Shown: piece after piece, positions 23,401 to 34,094 of the stretch
Position numbering within the stretch: position 1 is the first letter of the stretch
Layout: each line of letters begins with the position of its first letter
The notes under the pieces: generated by a model
Database searches by the model: none
Told to the model about the DNA's origin: nothing
What the model saw: the letters and a program-made list of their open reading frames with translations, nothing else
Assembly: GCA_029747015.1 (NCBI GenBank)
Contig: JAKOGI010000357.1
Span: forward strand, 248,001 to 312,000
DNA length: 64,000 nucleotides
Direction of reading: 5' to 3'
Source of the DNA: Carnegiea gigantea
Lineage: Eukaryota; Streptophyta; Magnoliopsida; Caryophyllales; Cactaceae
Translations under genes and position numbers: made by a program

Positions 23401-25636
23401 TTCAGTTTAATATTTGGGTCAATATTTAATCAGATGTAAATCGAATCGAGTATAAATCAAGTTGGGTTAATTTTGAATTATTTTATGTTTTTGATGTAGT
23501 CATTCTCAGTTCTTTACTCTTAAATTGTATTTAAAAGATAAAAACTGTTTAATTAGACAAACCCGTTTACTCTGAATTTCTCTGTTAATTCATAAGTTAA
23601 CAATTAATTGATTATACATTACATATATATAATTAATGAAAAATTATATGGGGTTAGTTCTAAATTTACTAAAATAGTTAGTAAATTACAAATACAAGTA
23701 TATAACTGATCCCTAATCCTATATCAAATGCGCCATACAATTATCCAAAGAATTATGTGTCGTTAAGCCAAGTTTTTTAATCATCTCAATTGAGTTCATG
23801 CGGTGACAAAATAAGTGGACCAACATAATACAAATCATTTGTCAATTGTCTCATTTGCGAGCCCCAATACCAAAATATACCTTGAAAAATGAAAAAAGAA
23901 GAAAGAAAATAATGAAAGTTTTATTTACACCCCGATATTGGTTTATAACTTCACGTTTGTCGTATTTAGAGAGTTGGTCAATATTAACATGTTGGTTCAA
24001 GTCGACATTTTTAGTAATCGACTCAATGTTCTTTCATAGCTCGTTAAGTGATCATACATCAAAATTCAAATATTTGTCTTTGTGAGATTAACAACTTAAT
24101 CTGCATTTGCTCAATGAGTCAAAACTAAAAAGCAACAGCAATATATGCATATGTGTCAATTAGTATTGCATTTATGTGATTGTGAATGCTCGTTATCGAA
24201 ACTCGAGACTTGGAATTTAATTGTCCAAAATTCAAAGGAGTCACATTATTATGAGATTATATGCAACGATACATTCTTGAATATGATTCTGTAAAATTAA
24301 ACATGTTATGAAAATGATTTAAAATCGTAAATCAGTAGTGCAGAATTCTTGATAGTAGTCACATAATGATATTATAAATTTATAATCATAGTGTGCATTG
24401 AATTAAGTCATTAAGTGAATCAAATAGTAAAATAGGGTTACTAGATCCTAATAAGTTTAATAAATTGTTAATTATACTTATCTTTTCTTAGTTGCTATTG
24501 TTAGTTTCTATTGTGACAAAATATTTTCTCCTATATTTTTACTACATATCTATCAAATTAAAAACTTAAAACTATCAACTATTTTAATTTTTCTTCTTAA
24601 ATTTTTAATTGATTTCATTTGTAAACATTCCCTCTTAAGTTGTTTTTCTTTTCCCACCTAAACTCAACAAATTGAGTTTGGAAAATTCAAAATTTCTTGC
24701 AAAAGAGAAAAGACTAAAACCCCCCAAAAAGTTACTACTTATTTGGGTAAGTCGGGTAAGAATCATATCGGTTTTAGATACGGTTCGGTTCGGGTTCGAC
24801 TTGTCCATTTTTGGTTCGCTTCGGGTCGGGTTACTACGGATCGGGTTTAAATTAGGTTGTGTCATTTCAGGTTCGGATCATTTCGGGTCATGCTACAATT
24901 CGTGTTTCGTTCGGTTATGGATTAATTTACTTCGGGTGTTCGGGTCCAAATCGGTTCATCCCATTTCGGGTGTCGATTCGGGTATAAATCCGGATCGTTT
25001 AGTTCGGATTTTGGGTTCAGGTCAGTTTTGTCTGGTCTAACCATATCCATGATTCCATGTGGTGAAAATTGAAATCCTGAAATTTGGTTTTTAAACTCAG
25101 ATCAATAGCTCCCTTGGTCAAATATTGTATCAAATGTAATTCTTAACATCAGCATGGAGTTTACTCAACACTTAACGGTGTGCAATTTTAGGCCTTGTAT
25201 AGTAATATTTAACTAGTAAAATGACTATCAATAAATTTTAAATCCATAGTTAGCATAGCAAATGGACATGGAAATACACGATTCCATAAGTCACTAAAGG
25301 GGAAGTGTACTTAATTACCTTATCATCGATGAATTTAGCCCAAAAACGAGCCATGGCTCGGTCATAAGGTTCCTGAGGTAGGAGGGGGTAACCCGGCCAA
25401 GTCTCATCGATGTACTCAAGTATGATCTGAGACTCAGCGATGGGCTTGCCATTATGGACCAGCACCGGAATCTTTTGGTGGACGGGATTGTATTTGAGCA
25501 GGTCAGCACTCTTATTTTGGGTATCTTCCTCAACGAAACCATAGGGCATGCCCCTCAGTTTAAGGGCGATCACGACCCTCCGGCTAAATCCGCTGCGCCA
25601 TGATCCATACAACTTCACTTCCTGCTGGCTAGCCAT
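20446..25636 (-). CDS. Tau-class glutathione S-transferase (two exons)
   Basis: Join of 25319-25636 (106 codons) and 20446-20799 (117 codons plus TGA), giving 223 residues, the usual size for plant tau GSTs, which are cytosolic enzymes that add glutathione to electrophiles. The N-terminal thioredoxin-like domain (about 1-85) has the start [14 protein letters not shown], with Ser15 the likely catalytic serine, then K-I-P-V-L (55-59) and the glutathione-binding Glu68-Ser69. The C-terminal helical domain follows. Exon 1 ends after DDK with GTAATT, and exon 2 starts [10 protein letters not shown] after TTGTGCAG; the single intron is at the class-typical place. The family usually has SPFS where this protein has SGFS. 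The frame is intact throughout and clearly stands out from the dead transposons around it. Expression is not shown by sequence alone. The intron is long (4519 bp) and full of MITEs. Confidence 0.88.
22070..22331. mobile_element. hAT-type MITE, 262 bp
   Basis: It starts TAGAGTTAGAAAAG and ends GTTACCCAACTCTA; the end reads TAGAGTTGGGTAAC in reverse complement, so the first seven bases of each terminus match. It is flanked by GTTACGTC (22062-22069) and GTTACATC (22332-22339), a 7 of 8 match, which fits an 8 bp hAT target duplication. The body has GGTCCGACC-type words. It is non-coding. Confidence 0.7.
22340..22673. mobile_element. Second hAT-type MITE sharing the same target site, 334 bp
   Basis: It starts TAAACTTGATAAATAG and ends TTTTAATAAGTCTG, with imperfect inverted ends (TAAACTTGATAAA against CAGACTTATTAAA). 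The left flank GTTACATC (22332-22339) is shared with the previous MITE, and the right flank is GTTACATT (22674-22681), a 7 of 8 match. The termini belong to the same family as 19490-19795 and 23165. Confidence 0.65.
23165..23460. mobile_element. hAT-type MITE fragment in GST intron
   Basis: The left end TCTAGACTTGGCAAATGGG matches the family start at 19490 and 22340. The body is dense in TTCGGGTC and GGGTCGGG. No matching right terminus or target duplication was found, so the right edge is approximate. Confidence 0.45.
24740..25048. mobile_element. hAT-type MITE fragment in GST intron
   Basis: It is dense in TTCGGGTC words and ends TCAGTTTTGTCTGGTCTA, like the right end at 19780-19795. The left end is not the family terminus, so it is truncated or diverged. 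It lies about 270 bp from the exon 1 splice donor. Confidence 0.45.
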
Positions 25637-25760
25637 TCTCTAGGTTGAAGTGCTTTCGTAATGATCTGCAAATTCTACTTGTGATATCCAGTGTTCAAGT
25701 GGGCCCTTTTTATAATAAAATGGTAGCAGTTTAGTTTTGACTGAATAACCAATTTCCGTT
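25637..25760 (-). promoter_or_regulatory. Likely GST core promoter and 5' leader
   Basis: On the minus strand a TATA box (TATAAAAAG) lies at 25706-25714, about 70-80 bp before the ATG at 25636, with GGGCCC next to it. This is a normal distance for a short plant 5' leader. No further cis-element is claimed. From 25760 to about 26100 the sequence is AT-rich and I see nothing else in it. Confidence 0.5.
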
Positions 25761-26149
25761 TATTTTATTCAAAGGACATAGAAAGACGCACTAGTCATGG
25801 TCTCGTAAGTAGCAAGTAGTATGGAACTGTCAATAACGATGAGCAGCAAAATAGCGTTGTAAAATTATGATTTAAAAGTAAAATTTTTTAAGTTCAAGGT
25901 TGATGATTGACTAAATGAAATTTTTTATTTTATTTTATTTTATCTCTTAACTTTGTGGAGCCTTATTTTTTTAAATCATGGGAGCATATTTCAATTTTTG
26001 AAATTTACTATTTTTGGATGGATTTGTTTTATATGGACCATAGTAAAGTTAGCTAACGAACTCATTAAATGGTGAGCTCTCATCCACTAATTTTGAAGAC
26101 TTTTGTGGGATATGAAGAAACGGGGCAACGGCTAGTATAGGGTCTTTCA

Positions 26150-26696
26150 CTATAAATAAGTTAGTCCTTCTAAAGTTTTTCCATACAAAAAACGAAAAGC
26201 ATCTCTATAACTTTCTACTACTCCATCTTTTACTCTAAAAAAGTCCTTTCTTAATTTCCTCTACATTAATAACTATTAATCAGTTTTATTAACTAATTCA
26301 GTATTTTTGTTTAGGAAAATTCTTATTACTTTATTAAAAATTTCATACACAAATTTATTTTTCTTTTGAGCGTTGAGTTGAAACTTGGTTCGGGGTTCAG
26401 ATCACTGCATTCAAGAAGAACCAGCAGGTTGTGAAATTTTGGGAGAGGGTTGCATATTCAATATCCAGTACAGTGGGGGCGTTTCCTCTCTAAAGAGAGT
26501 GCTACGACGTACTTCGACCCAAACCTTTCTTACCTGATCTTGTTATTATCTTTGCTACGTTGTTATTCGTATTTATTATCACTTTCCTGAATAGTAGAAT
26601 TCTCTCGAAGGCTGTTTTATTAATTATGTGATTTATAGTTTCTATCTTCCAACAAGTTTCGAGAGGAAAATTCTAGTTCTCTACTAAATTGGAAAA
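26150..26696 (+). mobile_element. LTR/leader of Ty1/copia element, copy 1
   Basis: A TATA-like CTATAAATA lies at 26151-26159. From 26268 the sequence is repeated at 29194-29621 with about 90 percent agreement by eye (shared GTTCAGATCACTGCATTCAAG and CCTCTCTAAAGAGAG blocks), and both copies lead into the same gag start. It is therefore the 5' end of a copia element. The exact LTR end and primer site could not be fixed. Confidence 0.5.
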
Positions 26697-29193
26697 ATGG
26701 ATGCACTATAAGCCTGGACTAGCAAACCTGAAAAATTGATGGAAAAAATTTCTTATGTTGGCAACAGCAGATGAAGTTATGGTTAACTGAGCTAGACGTT
26801 TTCTATATTATTCATGACTACCTTAAAGAACAAGCTAAAAAGTCTGACAAACCCAATGGAGATATTTCTAAAAAGGTTGATGATCCTAAAAAAGATGGCA
26901 CTACTGATAAAGATATGATTTGCCATTGTCGTACTTTAAGTGCTTTGTCTGATAATGTTTATTGCAGTTTTTACCATACTAAAACTGCTTGTGATTTATG
27001 GACTACTTTGGACCAAAGATATGCCACTATTGAAATAGGTCTTATGAGAGTCAATATTAATGATTGGTGGATAGACTCTAGGGCTAATGTTCACATGTGC
27101 TCCAATATAACCTTATTTTCATCCTATCAGTAATCAGGCACAAGAACTGTGAGCATGGTGAATCGGGGTGTGGCTCGAGTCCTAGGAGAAGGACAAGTCA
27201 AATCAGAGTTGTCATTTAGAAAATTTCTGGAGTCAGATGGTGTTTATCATGTTCCAATAAAGTTGTAATGTTAATTTCGGTTCCAATAAAGTTGTAATTA
27301 GTAGAAATATTCAATTTGCTAGTAAAGGCTTCTTGTTAGATGGCTTATATAGATTGAGTGTAATGTCTTCTTTAAGTAATGCAATTTCTCACTCGTAATT
27401 ATCTGTCGCTAATATTGAATGTTGTGATAGTTGGCATGATAGACTTGGTCACGTGAATAAAAATACCATTGAAAAGATGATGCATTTAGACCTAATTCCT
27501 AAATCGCATTTTAACGTGAATGATAGATGTTCAGTTTTTGTGAAGGGCAAACAACCAAGAAAACCTTTTAAATCTATGGAGAAAATGCCTTCTTACTAGA
27601 ATTAATTCATAGTGATGTTTGTGATAGTCAACGTGTTTTGAGTCATGGTGGCAGTCAATATTTTATAACCTTTATTGATGATTTGTCTAAGTACTACTGC
27701 ACATATTTGACTAGCTCCAAGAGTGATTTGTTTGACAAGTTTAAAATGTATAAGGTTGAAGTTGAGAATCAGTTAGAAAAGAAAATAAAAACTCTAAGGT
27801 CCGATAGAGGTGGTGAGTATGCTCCTACCGAATTGGTAGAGTTTTGTAACGAACATAGTATAATACATGAGGTGACTCCTTCTTATGCACCATAGTCTAA
27901 TGGAGTAGCTGAAAGAGAAAATAAAACTTTGCTTGATATGATAAATGCTATGCTTCTTAGTTCTGATTTGTCTAATAATTGTTGGGGTGAAACCTTATAT
28001 TCTGCTTGTTTAATTCTTAATAGAGTACCTTTTAAAAATTCTGAAAAGACCCCTTATGAATTGTGGAAGAATAAAAAACCTTATATTAAATATTTGAAAG
28101 TGTGGGGGTGGTTAGCCAAGGTGAATATTCCTATCGTGAAGAAAAGGAAAATCGACCCTAAAAATGTTGTCTGTGTATTTGTTGGTTATTATCTAAATAG
28201 TACTACCTATAGATTTTTAATGTTTAACTCAAAATTTTTTGAAATTTCTAATAATACTATTATTGAGTCTCTAATAATACTATTATTGAGTCTGGAGATG
28301 CAATTTTCTTTGAGAATATTTTTTCTATGAAAAGTAATTTGTCTACACCATCTTGTGATGAGTCTTCTTCTGATTCTGCTTTAAACAAAGAAGGCAGTAT
28401 TAATGATCAAAAATGTTTTGAACCTAGGAGGAATAAAAGGAGAAGAAACAATAGAAGTTCTGGTTATGATTTTTATACGTTTTTGCCTGAAGATGATCAT
28501 AAAACTTATAAAGAGGCTATGTTGTCTATTAATGCCCTATTTTGGAAACAAGCTCGAAATTATAAAATTGACTCCATTATGGTTAATAAAACATGGGTAC
28601 TAACTGATCTTATGCCTGGTTCTAAAGCACTTGGGTGTAAATGGATTTTTAGAAAGAAACCTAGAACTGATGGTTTACTAGAAAAATTTAAGGCAAGATT
28701 AGTAACTCAAGGTTACAAATAAGAAAAAGGAGTTGACTTTTTTTATACTTATTTGCCTGTATCTAAAAGTGCTACTATTAGAATGGTGATTGCTATTTCT
28801 TCTATCTATAAATTGCAAATTCACCAAACGGATGTGAAAATTGCATTTTTAAATGGTGAATTAGAAGAAGAAATTTATGTGAAGCAACTAAAAGGGTTTG
28901 TAGTACCTGGCCAAGAGAATAAAGTGTGTGGGCTTGTAAAGTCGCTTTATAGACTAAAACAAGCTCCTATGCAACAATATGAAAAATTTGATAAAGTTAT
29001 TTTATCTAATGGTTTTCATATTAACAAAGGTGATAAGTGTGTATATGTGAAACTTGTGGAGAATTTTGGTGTCGTTCTTTGCCTCTATGTTGATGACATT
29101 TTGATATTTGATAGTGATATGCATGCAATAAATGACACAAAGAAATTCTTGAAGGATAGTTTTGATATGAAGGGATTTCCTCTATATTTATAA
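26697..29193 (+). pseudogene. Degenerate Ty1/copia gag-pol, copy 1
   Basis: It starts MDAL-stop-AWTSKPEK at 26697. Recognisable blocks follow: gag up to about 27045 (LWLTELDVFY, TLSALSDNVY), a direct join to the protease core WWIDSRANVH at 27064, an integrase zinc motif near 27430 (WHDRLGH), and an integrase core at 27610-27960 with ELIHSDVC, LRSDRGGEY and NGVAERENKT. Reverse transcriptase follows from about 28470 with KWIFRKK, KARLVTQGYK, the catalytic CLYVDDILIF (29082-29111) and DSFDMKG, and then it is cut off at about 29183. Stops at 26709, 27131, 27892 and 28720 and several frameshifts kill it. The protease has DSR in place of DSG. The gag C-terminus with its zinc knuckle is deleted, as are the end of RT and RNase H. 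Confidence 0.8.
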
Positions 29194-29621
29194 CTATTAA
29201 TTAGTTTTATTAACTGATTTAGTATTTTTGTTCAGGAAAATTCTTATTACTTTCTTAAAGATTTCATACACAAATTTATTTTCCTTTCGAACGTTGAGTT
29301 GAAACTTGATTCGGGGTTCAGATCACTGCATTCAAGAAGAACGAACGGGTTGTCGAATCTTAGGAGAGGGCTGCATCTTCAATATCTAACTAGTGCTGTG
29401 GGGGTATTTCCTCTCTAAAGAGAGCGCTACGACGTTCTTCGACCCAAACCTTTCTTATCTAATCTTATTATTATCTTTGTTAAGTTGTTATTCGTATTTA
29501 TTGCCACTTTCCTGAATGTAGAATTCTCTTGAAGGTTGTTTTATTAATTTTCGTGATTTATAGTTTATATCTTCCAATAAGTTTAGAGAGGAAAATTCTA
29601 GTTCTCTACTAATGTGATAAA
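29194..29621 (+). mobile_element. Leader of Ty1/copia element, copy 2
   Basis: It repeats 26268-26696. It is joined directly to the broken reverse transcriptase of copy 1 at a shared CCTCTA(T/C)ATT word (about 29178-29190 against 26258-26267), so the junction looks like short-homology recombination. Confidence 0.65.
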
Positions 29622-30516
29622 ATGGATGCACTAAAAGCCTGGACTAGCAAACCTAAAACATTTGATGGAAAAAATTTCTTATGCTGGTAACAACAGATGA
29701 AGTTATGGTTAACTGAGTTAGGCCTTTTCTAGATTATTATTTACGACTACCTAAAAGAACAAGCTGAAAAGTCTGACAAAACTCTGACCAATGGAGATAT
29801 TTCTAAAAGGGTTGATCATCCTAAAAAAGATGACATTACTGATAAAGATATGATTTGTCATGGTCGTACCTTAAGTGCTTTGCCTGATAATGTTTATCAC
29901 AGTTTTTACCATACCAAAACTGCTTACGATTTATGGACTACTTTGAACCAAAGATATGCCATCGCTAAAATGGGTCTTGTGAGAGTCAATATTAATAATT
30001 GATGGAAAAAATTTCTTATGCTGGTAACAACAGATGAAGTTATGGTTAACTGAGTTAGGCCTTTTCTAGATTATTATTTACGACTACCTAAAAGAACAAG
30101 CTGAAAAGTCTGACAAAACTCTGACCAATGGAGATATTTCTAAAAGGGTTGATCATCCTAAAAAAGATGACATTACTGATAAAGATATGATTTGTCATGG
30201 TCGTACCTTAAGTGCTTTGCCTGATAATGTTTATTACAGTTTTTACCATACCAAAACTGCTTACAATTTATGGACTACTTTGAACCAAAGATATGCCATC
30301 GCTAAAATGGGTCTTGTGAGAGTCAATATTAATGATTGGTGGATAGACTCTAGGGCTAATGTTCACGCGTGCACTGATAAAACCTTATTTTCGTCCTATC
30401 AGGTATCAGACACAAGAACTATGAGCATGGGGAATAGGAGTGTGGCTCGAGTCCTAGGAGAAGGCCAAGTGATGTTAGAGTTGTCACATGAAGAATTCAG
30501 GGAGTTAGATGGTGTT
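29622..30516 (+). pseudogene. Degenerate Ty1/copia gag and protease start, copy 2
   Basis: ATG at 29622 opens MDALKAWTSKPKTFDGKNF, then a stop interrupts at TGC-TGG-TAA. The gag section 29663-29999 is tandemly duplicated at 30000-30336. After the second copy the protease core WWIDSRANVH and the following GNRSVARVLGEGQV are readable, and homology to copy 1 ends at about 30516 (DGV). As in copy 1, gag runs straight into the protease, so both copies descend from the same deleted ancestor. Confidence 0.75.
29663..30336 (+). repeat. 337 bp tandem duplication inside copia gag
   Basis: Copies at 29663-29999 and 30000-30336 both start TGATGGAAAAAATTTCTTATG and differ at only a few bases (for example CAC/TAC near 29898/30235). 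The near identity makes this one of the most recent events in the left half of the window. The junction is TTAATAATTGATGG, where AATT/TTGATGG overlap. Confidence 0.9.
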
Positions 30517-30635
30517 AGATAATCCAATGGGTGTTGTATAGGTAGGAGAAGTGGGGGATTGGCCAAATCGACAATGTCCAAACCTAGAGATCTGGTTGTG
30601 CATCGCCGATCCATATCAAACACTGAATCAACTAT
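30517..30635. other. Unassigned 119 bp between copia copy 2 and Athila LTR
   Basis: The sequence has no counterpart elsewhere in the window and no recognised feature. It starts exactly where copia homology ends and stops at the LTR end TGTATTTGAGG. Confidence 0.4.
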
Positions 30636-31482
30636 TGTATTTGAGGAACTATAAAAGTAAGCTGCAAGTGTATAACCGTAGTTGTAGCACTATACCGGTT
30701 GTCCATAGAGATAGTTTAAATTTCATTACTAGTATTACACCGCTAAACTAATCTAAAAAATCTAACCAAAACTAATTTCTAATAATTACAAGTGACGTCA
30801 CAAAAACCCTAATCTAAATCATGAAATTGAAATAAAAACTATAAGAGGGAAGAAAGAACTTACCTTGACTACTTAGAATTAATAGATGTAGAGAATTTGA
30901 ATGTTAAACGAGAGATCGTCTCAAGACTTCAATATCCATCATCGACTCAAAAGGATAATAAAAATTGAAACTTTAAATGACAAATTTTTGGAAGGTTAGA
31001 ATTGAAACTAATAAACTTGAATTAAATCCAAAAGTAGAGAACTCTGAATTGAAACAAGAACTAAAGAAATTGAAACTATGAGAATTCAAATGCAACTTAA
31101 AGGATTTTCGAGAATCACAATAAGCTCTCAAATTCTAAAACTAATGCTATAAGAGAGCGGGGGAGAATTTGATAATCTTCTAAATTTCACCCATAACCCC
31201 TATTTATACTAGTAGCAACCCCACATGGTTTTCTAATTGCACTAGGTTTCATAATTTCCAAAAAATTCTTCTACTTCCCAATTACAATTTCTCTTATTTT
31301 TCAAGTAATTTTCCCACTTTCGTAACTGTACCCAGCTATCAATTTCTAATTTCTTCATTAATCTGGAAAGGAACTCCACAGCCATATGTCTTCAATTCCT
31401 ACCCAGCTTCAATCCTAAACTTTCCAATTTTTACATGCTAATCACTGTATGATCTGTTGCGCTTGACTTGGTGTGTTGAAAG

Positions 31483-32861
31483 TGGAGCTGCAAAAAGTTG
31501 ACTCGAGATGATTACAGACCCAAGCTCGACACAAATTTAAGCGGACTTGGGTATGAAGTTTGAACCCATTTAGTTAAATAGGTTGACACAGTAAACCCAT
31601 TTAATTAATTGGATTAGGTTCAGGTTGAAAATTTCGACACAAAAAAAATACATGTTTAACCCGTTTAATTAAACGGGTTAAATAGATCAGCTCGTTTACT
31701 GTTTATTTACCATTTATCGTTTACATTTTCTGTGGGAATTAGGCTTTGTGATCTCTTTTATAGACTTGTTGGTTATTGATTTGCTGGTATTGTCATTAAG
31801 AATTTCAGACAATTTGACTTTATTTGATGTTGTTTAATACTTGACTTGGACATGTTTTGTATCTAGATTGTAAATAATGTTGCTGCTAACTGCTTTGGTG
31901 GAATAGGCCCTGAATATGTTGGAGTCTGTAAGTTAGCTGCTATTTTGGTGTATTTTTGACAGCGGCTATATCTTGAAAGGCTGGAAAATATGAAATTTGT
32001 TTGGTAAATTACCATTGGGTTGAAATCTGTGTTGCAATTAAACGAGTTGGTGGGTAAATGGGTAACCCAAACCTAACCCATTTTATCCATTTATGTAAAC
32101 AGGTTAGGTTCAGGTCAACCTGTTTAAATGTTAAGCGGTTTGGGTTGAACTTTTTCAACCCATTTATTAAACCGATCAGGTTTAGATTCGAAAGTTTTCA
32201 ACTCGTTTAAGTTTGATACGAACACAAACCCGACTCGACACGACTAAGGGTGTGCAAAAAAATCCAAAATTGAAAACCAAACCGGAAAACGAAAAAATCG
32301 AACCGAAAAACCGGTTAACTGAATAAAATTTTCAAATAAGTCAGTTCGGTTAACCGAACCGAAATTTTTTTCAGTTTTTGGTTCGGTTACAGTTCGGACT
32401 ATTTCAAAATTCGGTTAACCGAACCGAAAATAATTTGATTTTTTTAAAAAAATTATACGTAAAAGATAAAAATTTTAGGTAGGAAAGTGCAATTTTTTAT
32501 TATTTATAAATGGTAACCAAAGTTTAATTTTTATAAAAAGAATTTGAACGTAAAAAATGGAAAACTTAGGTGAGAAAGTATAAGTTTTTATTATTTGTAA
32601 ACGGTTAATCGGTAACCAAAACAAAAAACCGGTTAATCGAACCGAAAAACCAGTTAACCGAAATTTTCCATTCGGTTGCGGTTCGGATTTTGGATGACCC
32701 GAAATTTTTGGTTAATCGAAAAATGGCTAACCGAAATTTTCGATTCGGTTACGGTTTGGAATTTTTTTGAACCGAAAAACCGGTTAACCGATTTTCGTTT
32801 AACCAAAACTTTGGTTAACCGGTCTTGCACACCCCTAGACACGACACATTACCTAGCTCTA
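31483..32861. mobile_element. hAT-type element (outer) with perfect 8 bp target duplication
   Basis: It starts TGGAGCTGCAAAAAG and ends ATTACCTAGCTCTA (reverse complement TAGAGCTAGGTAAT). GTTGAAAG flanks it at 31475-31482 and 32862-32869, a perfect 8 bp target duplication. The unbroken site is seen in the sister LTRs at about 43640 and 51525. Inside are AACCCATTTA and AAACGGGTTAA-type words but no ORF. Removing the nested inner element leaves about 778 bp. It is non-autonomous. Confidence 0.85.
32245..32837. mobile_element. hAT-type MITE (inner) with perfect 8 bp target duplication
   Basis: It starts TAAGGGTGTGCAAAAAA and ends GGTCTTGCACACCCCTA, giving a 12 of 13 inverted terminal match. GACACGAC flanks it at 32237-32244 and 32838-32845. 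The body is built from AACCGAACCG and CGGTTAACCG words that also pair with each other as inverted subrepeats, typical of the widespread plant hAT MITEs with a GGGGTGTGCA end. It lies inside the outer hAT element, so it is younger. Confidence 0.9.
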
Positions 32862-34078
32862 GTTGAAAGAGAGCGGGGCGCTGACTTCTACCACGGGGAC
32901 AAAACGAGGATCGGACTCGGCTTGCACAAGAACTGGGTCGTCATGGTAATTAATGAAAAAATCATCTATTCAACCTTCAATTTCTGAGCATTTTCCTCAT
33001 CCGCTTATTACCTAGAAAACTATTCACAATCCTATTAAACTACAAAATAAGCTCAAAGATAACTAAATCTAGGTGAATAGAGGTACAATATTTAGCACTT
33101 TGATGACTAAACAAATACTCCACACCAAGATTTTGATCATTCTCAAGTAAAAGAAAATAAAAGAAAGTGTAACTAAGACACCTAAGTCTTTTAAAGGAAT
33201 TACGGTTGTACTTAGCACGATCAACAAGCCCTTTAAACCCCTCGGTTCCCTTTAATGAATAAATATGATCTCGTGAAGGTTTGTGGAAGATATACTCACA
33301 AGATCTTCGAACAAGGAAAAAGAAAAAGAGAAATAAAAATAGAAAACTTTTAGATTTTTCAAATATACAAAAAAATGTACAATGGAAAAACTGTACACAC
33401 TTGACCAACAAATCATCCTTATAACTCAAATATGAGATCATACACAAGCACAATGTACATATCAAGACTCGTAGCCTCCAAGCACGACATCCATACATTA
33501 GATTTTCACCCCACAGACCATCAAAATTATGAATCTATACAAGTGCACAGTGTGTAAGTGTACCATCACCCTAAGAGTTAAGCTTATTAAGGTTCGACTC
33601 AATCCTACTTGACTATTGTATTGATTTATTGACTTGGGAGGTAAGCTTTCCTAGTAGAAATATTACCTCAGAGGGTAGCATCCAGTATCGCATACCTTAA
33701 GGGGTATTTGTCATTCCCAACTCTTTGGCTTTTTATTTTTATATTTTTCTTTTTTTTCCTTTTTCTTTGCTACATAAGAAAGACAAGTGGGAAAATCTAA
33801 CCATGAAAGCCTAAAACTCTAAGATAATGCTGATATATAACTATTCGTTAGACTCCACATTATAATTGAATGACAGGGTTAGAACTGGGATATGAAGCGG
33901 CACACTTTGAATTAACATCTATCATGTACACTATACTTATATAAAAACTAATAATAGGTCACAAGGGGTCATAGTTAATCAAGATAGTACAACTCTCGAA
34001 ATCACACATCAATAGAAAATCTTTTCGATTTTTGAATATTTCTCCTCTTTTTTTTCATATATTTTTTTTAAGCATAGC

Positions 34079-34094
34079 TTCCCCTCCCCCTCAC
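34079..34094 (-). other. Polypurine tract of Athila-like element A
   Basis: The minus strand reads GTGAGGGGGAGGGGAA just before the 3' LTR. The equivalent tract in copy B is at 44845-44858. Confidence 0.65.

Larger units (their letters stand above)
20800..25318 (-). other. Single intron of the GST gene
   Basis: It has a donor GTAATT at 25318 and acceptor TTGTGCAG ending at 20800, read on the minus strand. The length of 4519 bp is far above the few hundred bases common for tau GSTs. Most of the excess can be seen as insertions: hAT-type MITEs at 22070-22331 and 22340-22673, and GGGTC-rich fragments at 23165-23460 and 24740-25048. The rest is AT-rich and unremarkable. Short ORFs inside are not supported as genes. 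Confidence 0.75.
30636..34074 (-). mobile_element. 3' LTR of Athila-like element A, with nested hAT insertion
   Basis: It starts TGTATTTGAGGAAC, equivalent to the right LTR at 50685. The shared sequence runs through CATGAAATTGAAATAAAAACTA to the TTGAAAG where a hAT element interrupts (31483-32861), then resumes at 32870 and matches 43640-44841. The right edge is placed at AAGCA just before a minus-strand polypurine tract. Without the hAT and its target copy it is about 2050 bp. A 152-codon minus frame at 33040-33498 lies within it and looks like chance. Confidence 0.7.

Noticed and set aside
33040..33498. A 152-codon minus-strand ORF
   Set aside because: It lies wholly inside the Athila LTR, is very rich in Phe, Leu and Ser from AT-rich DNA, and is not kept open in the sister LTR (43640-44841).
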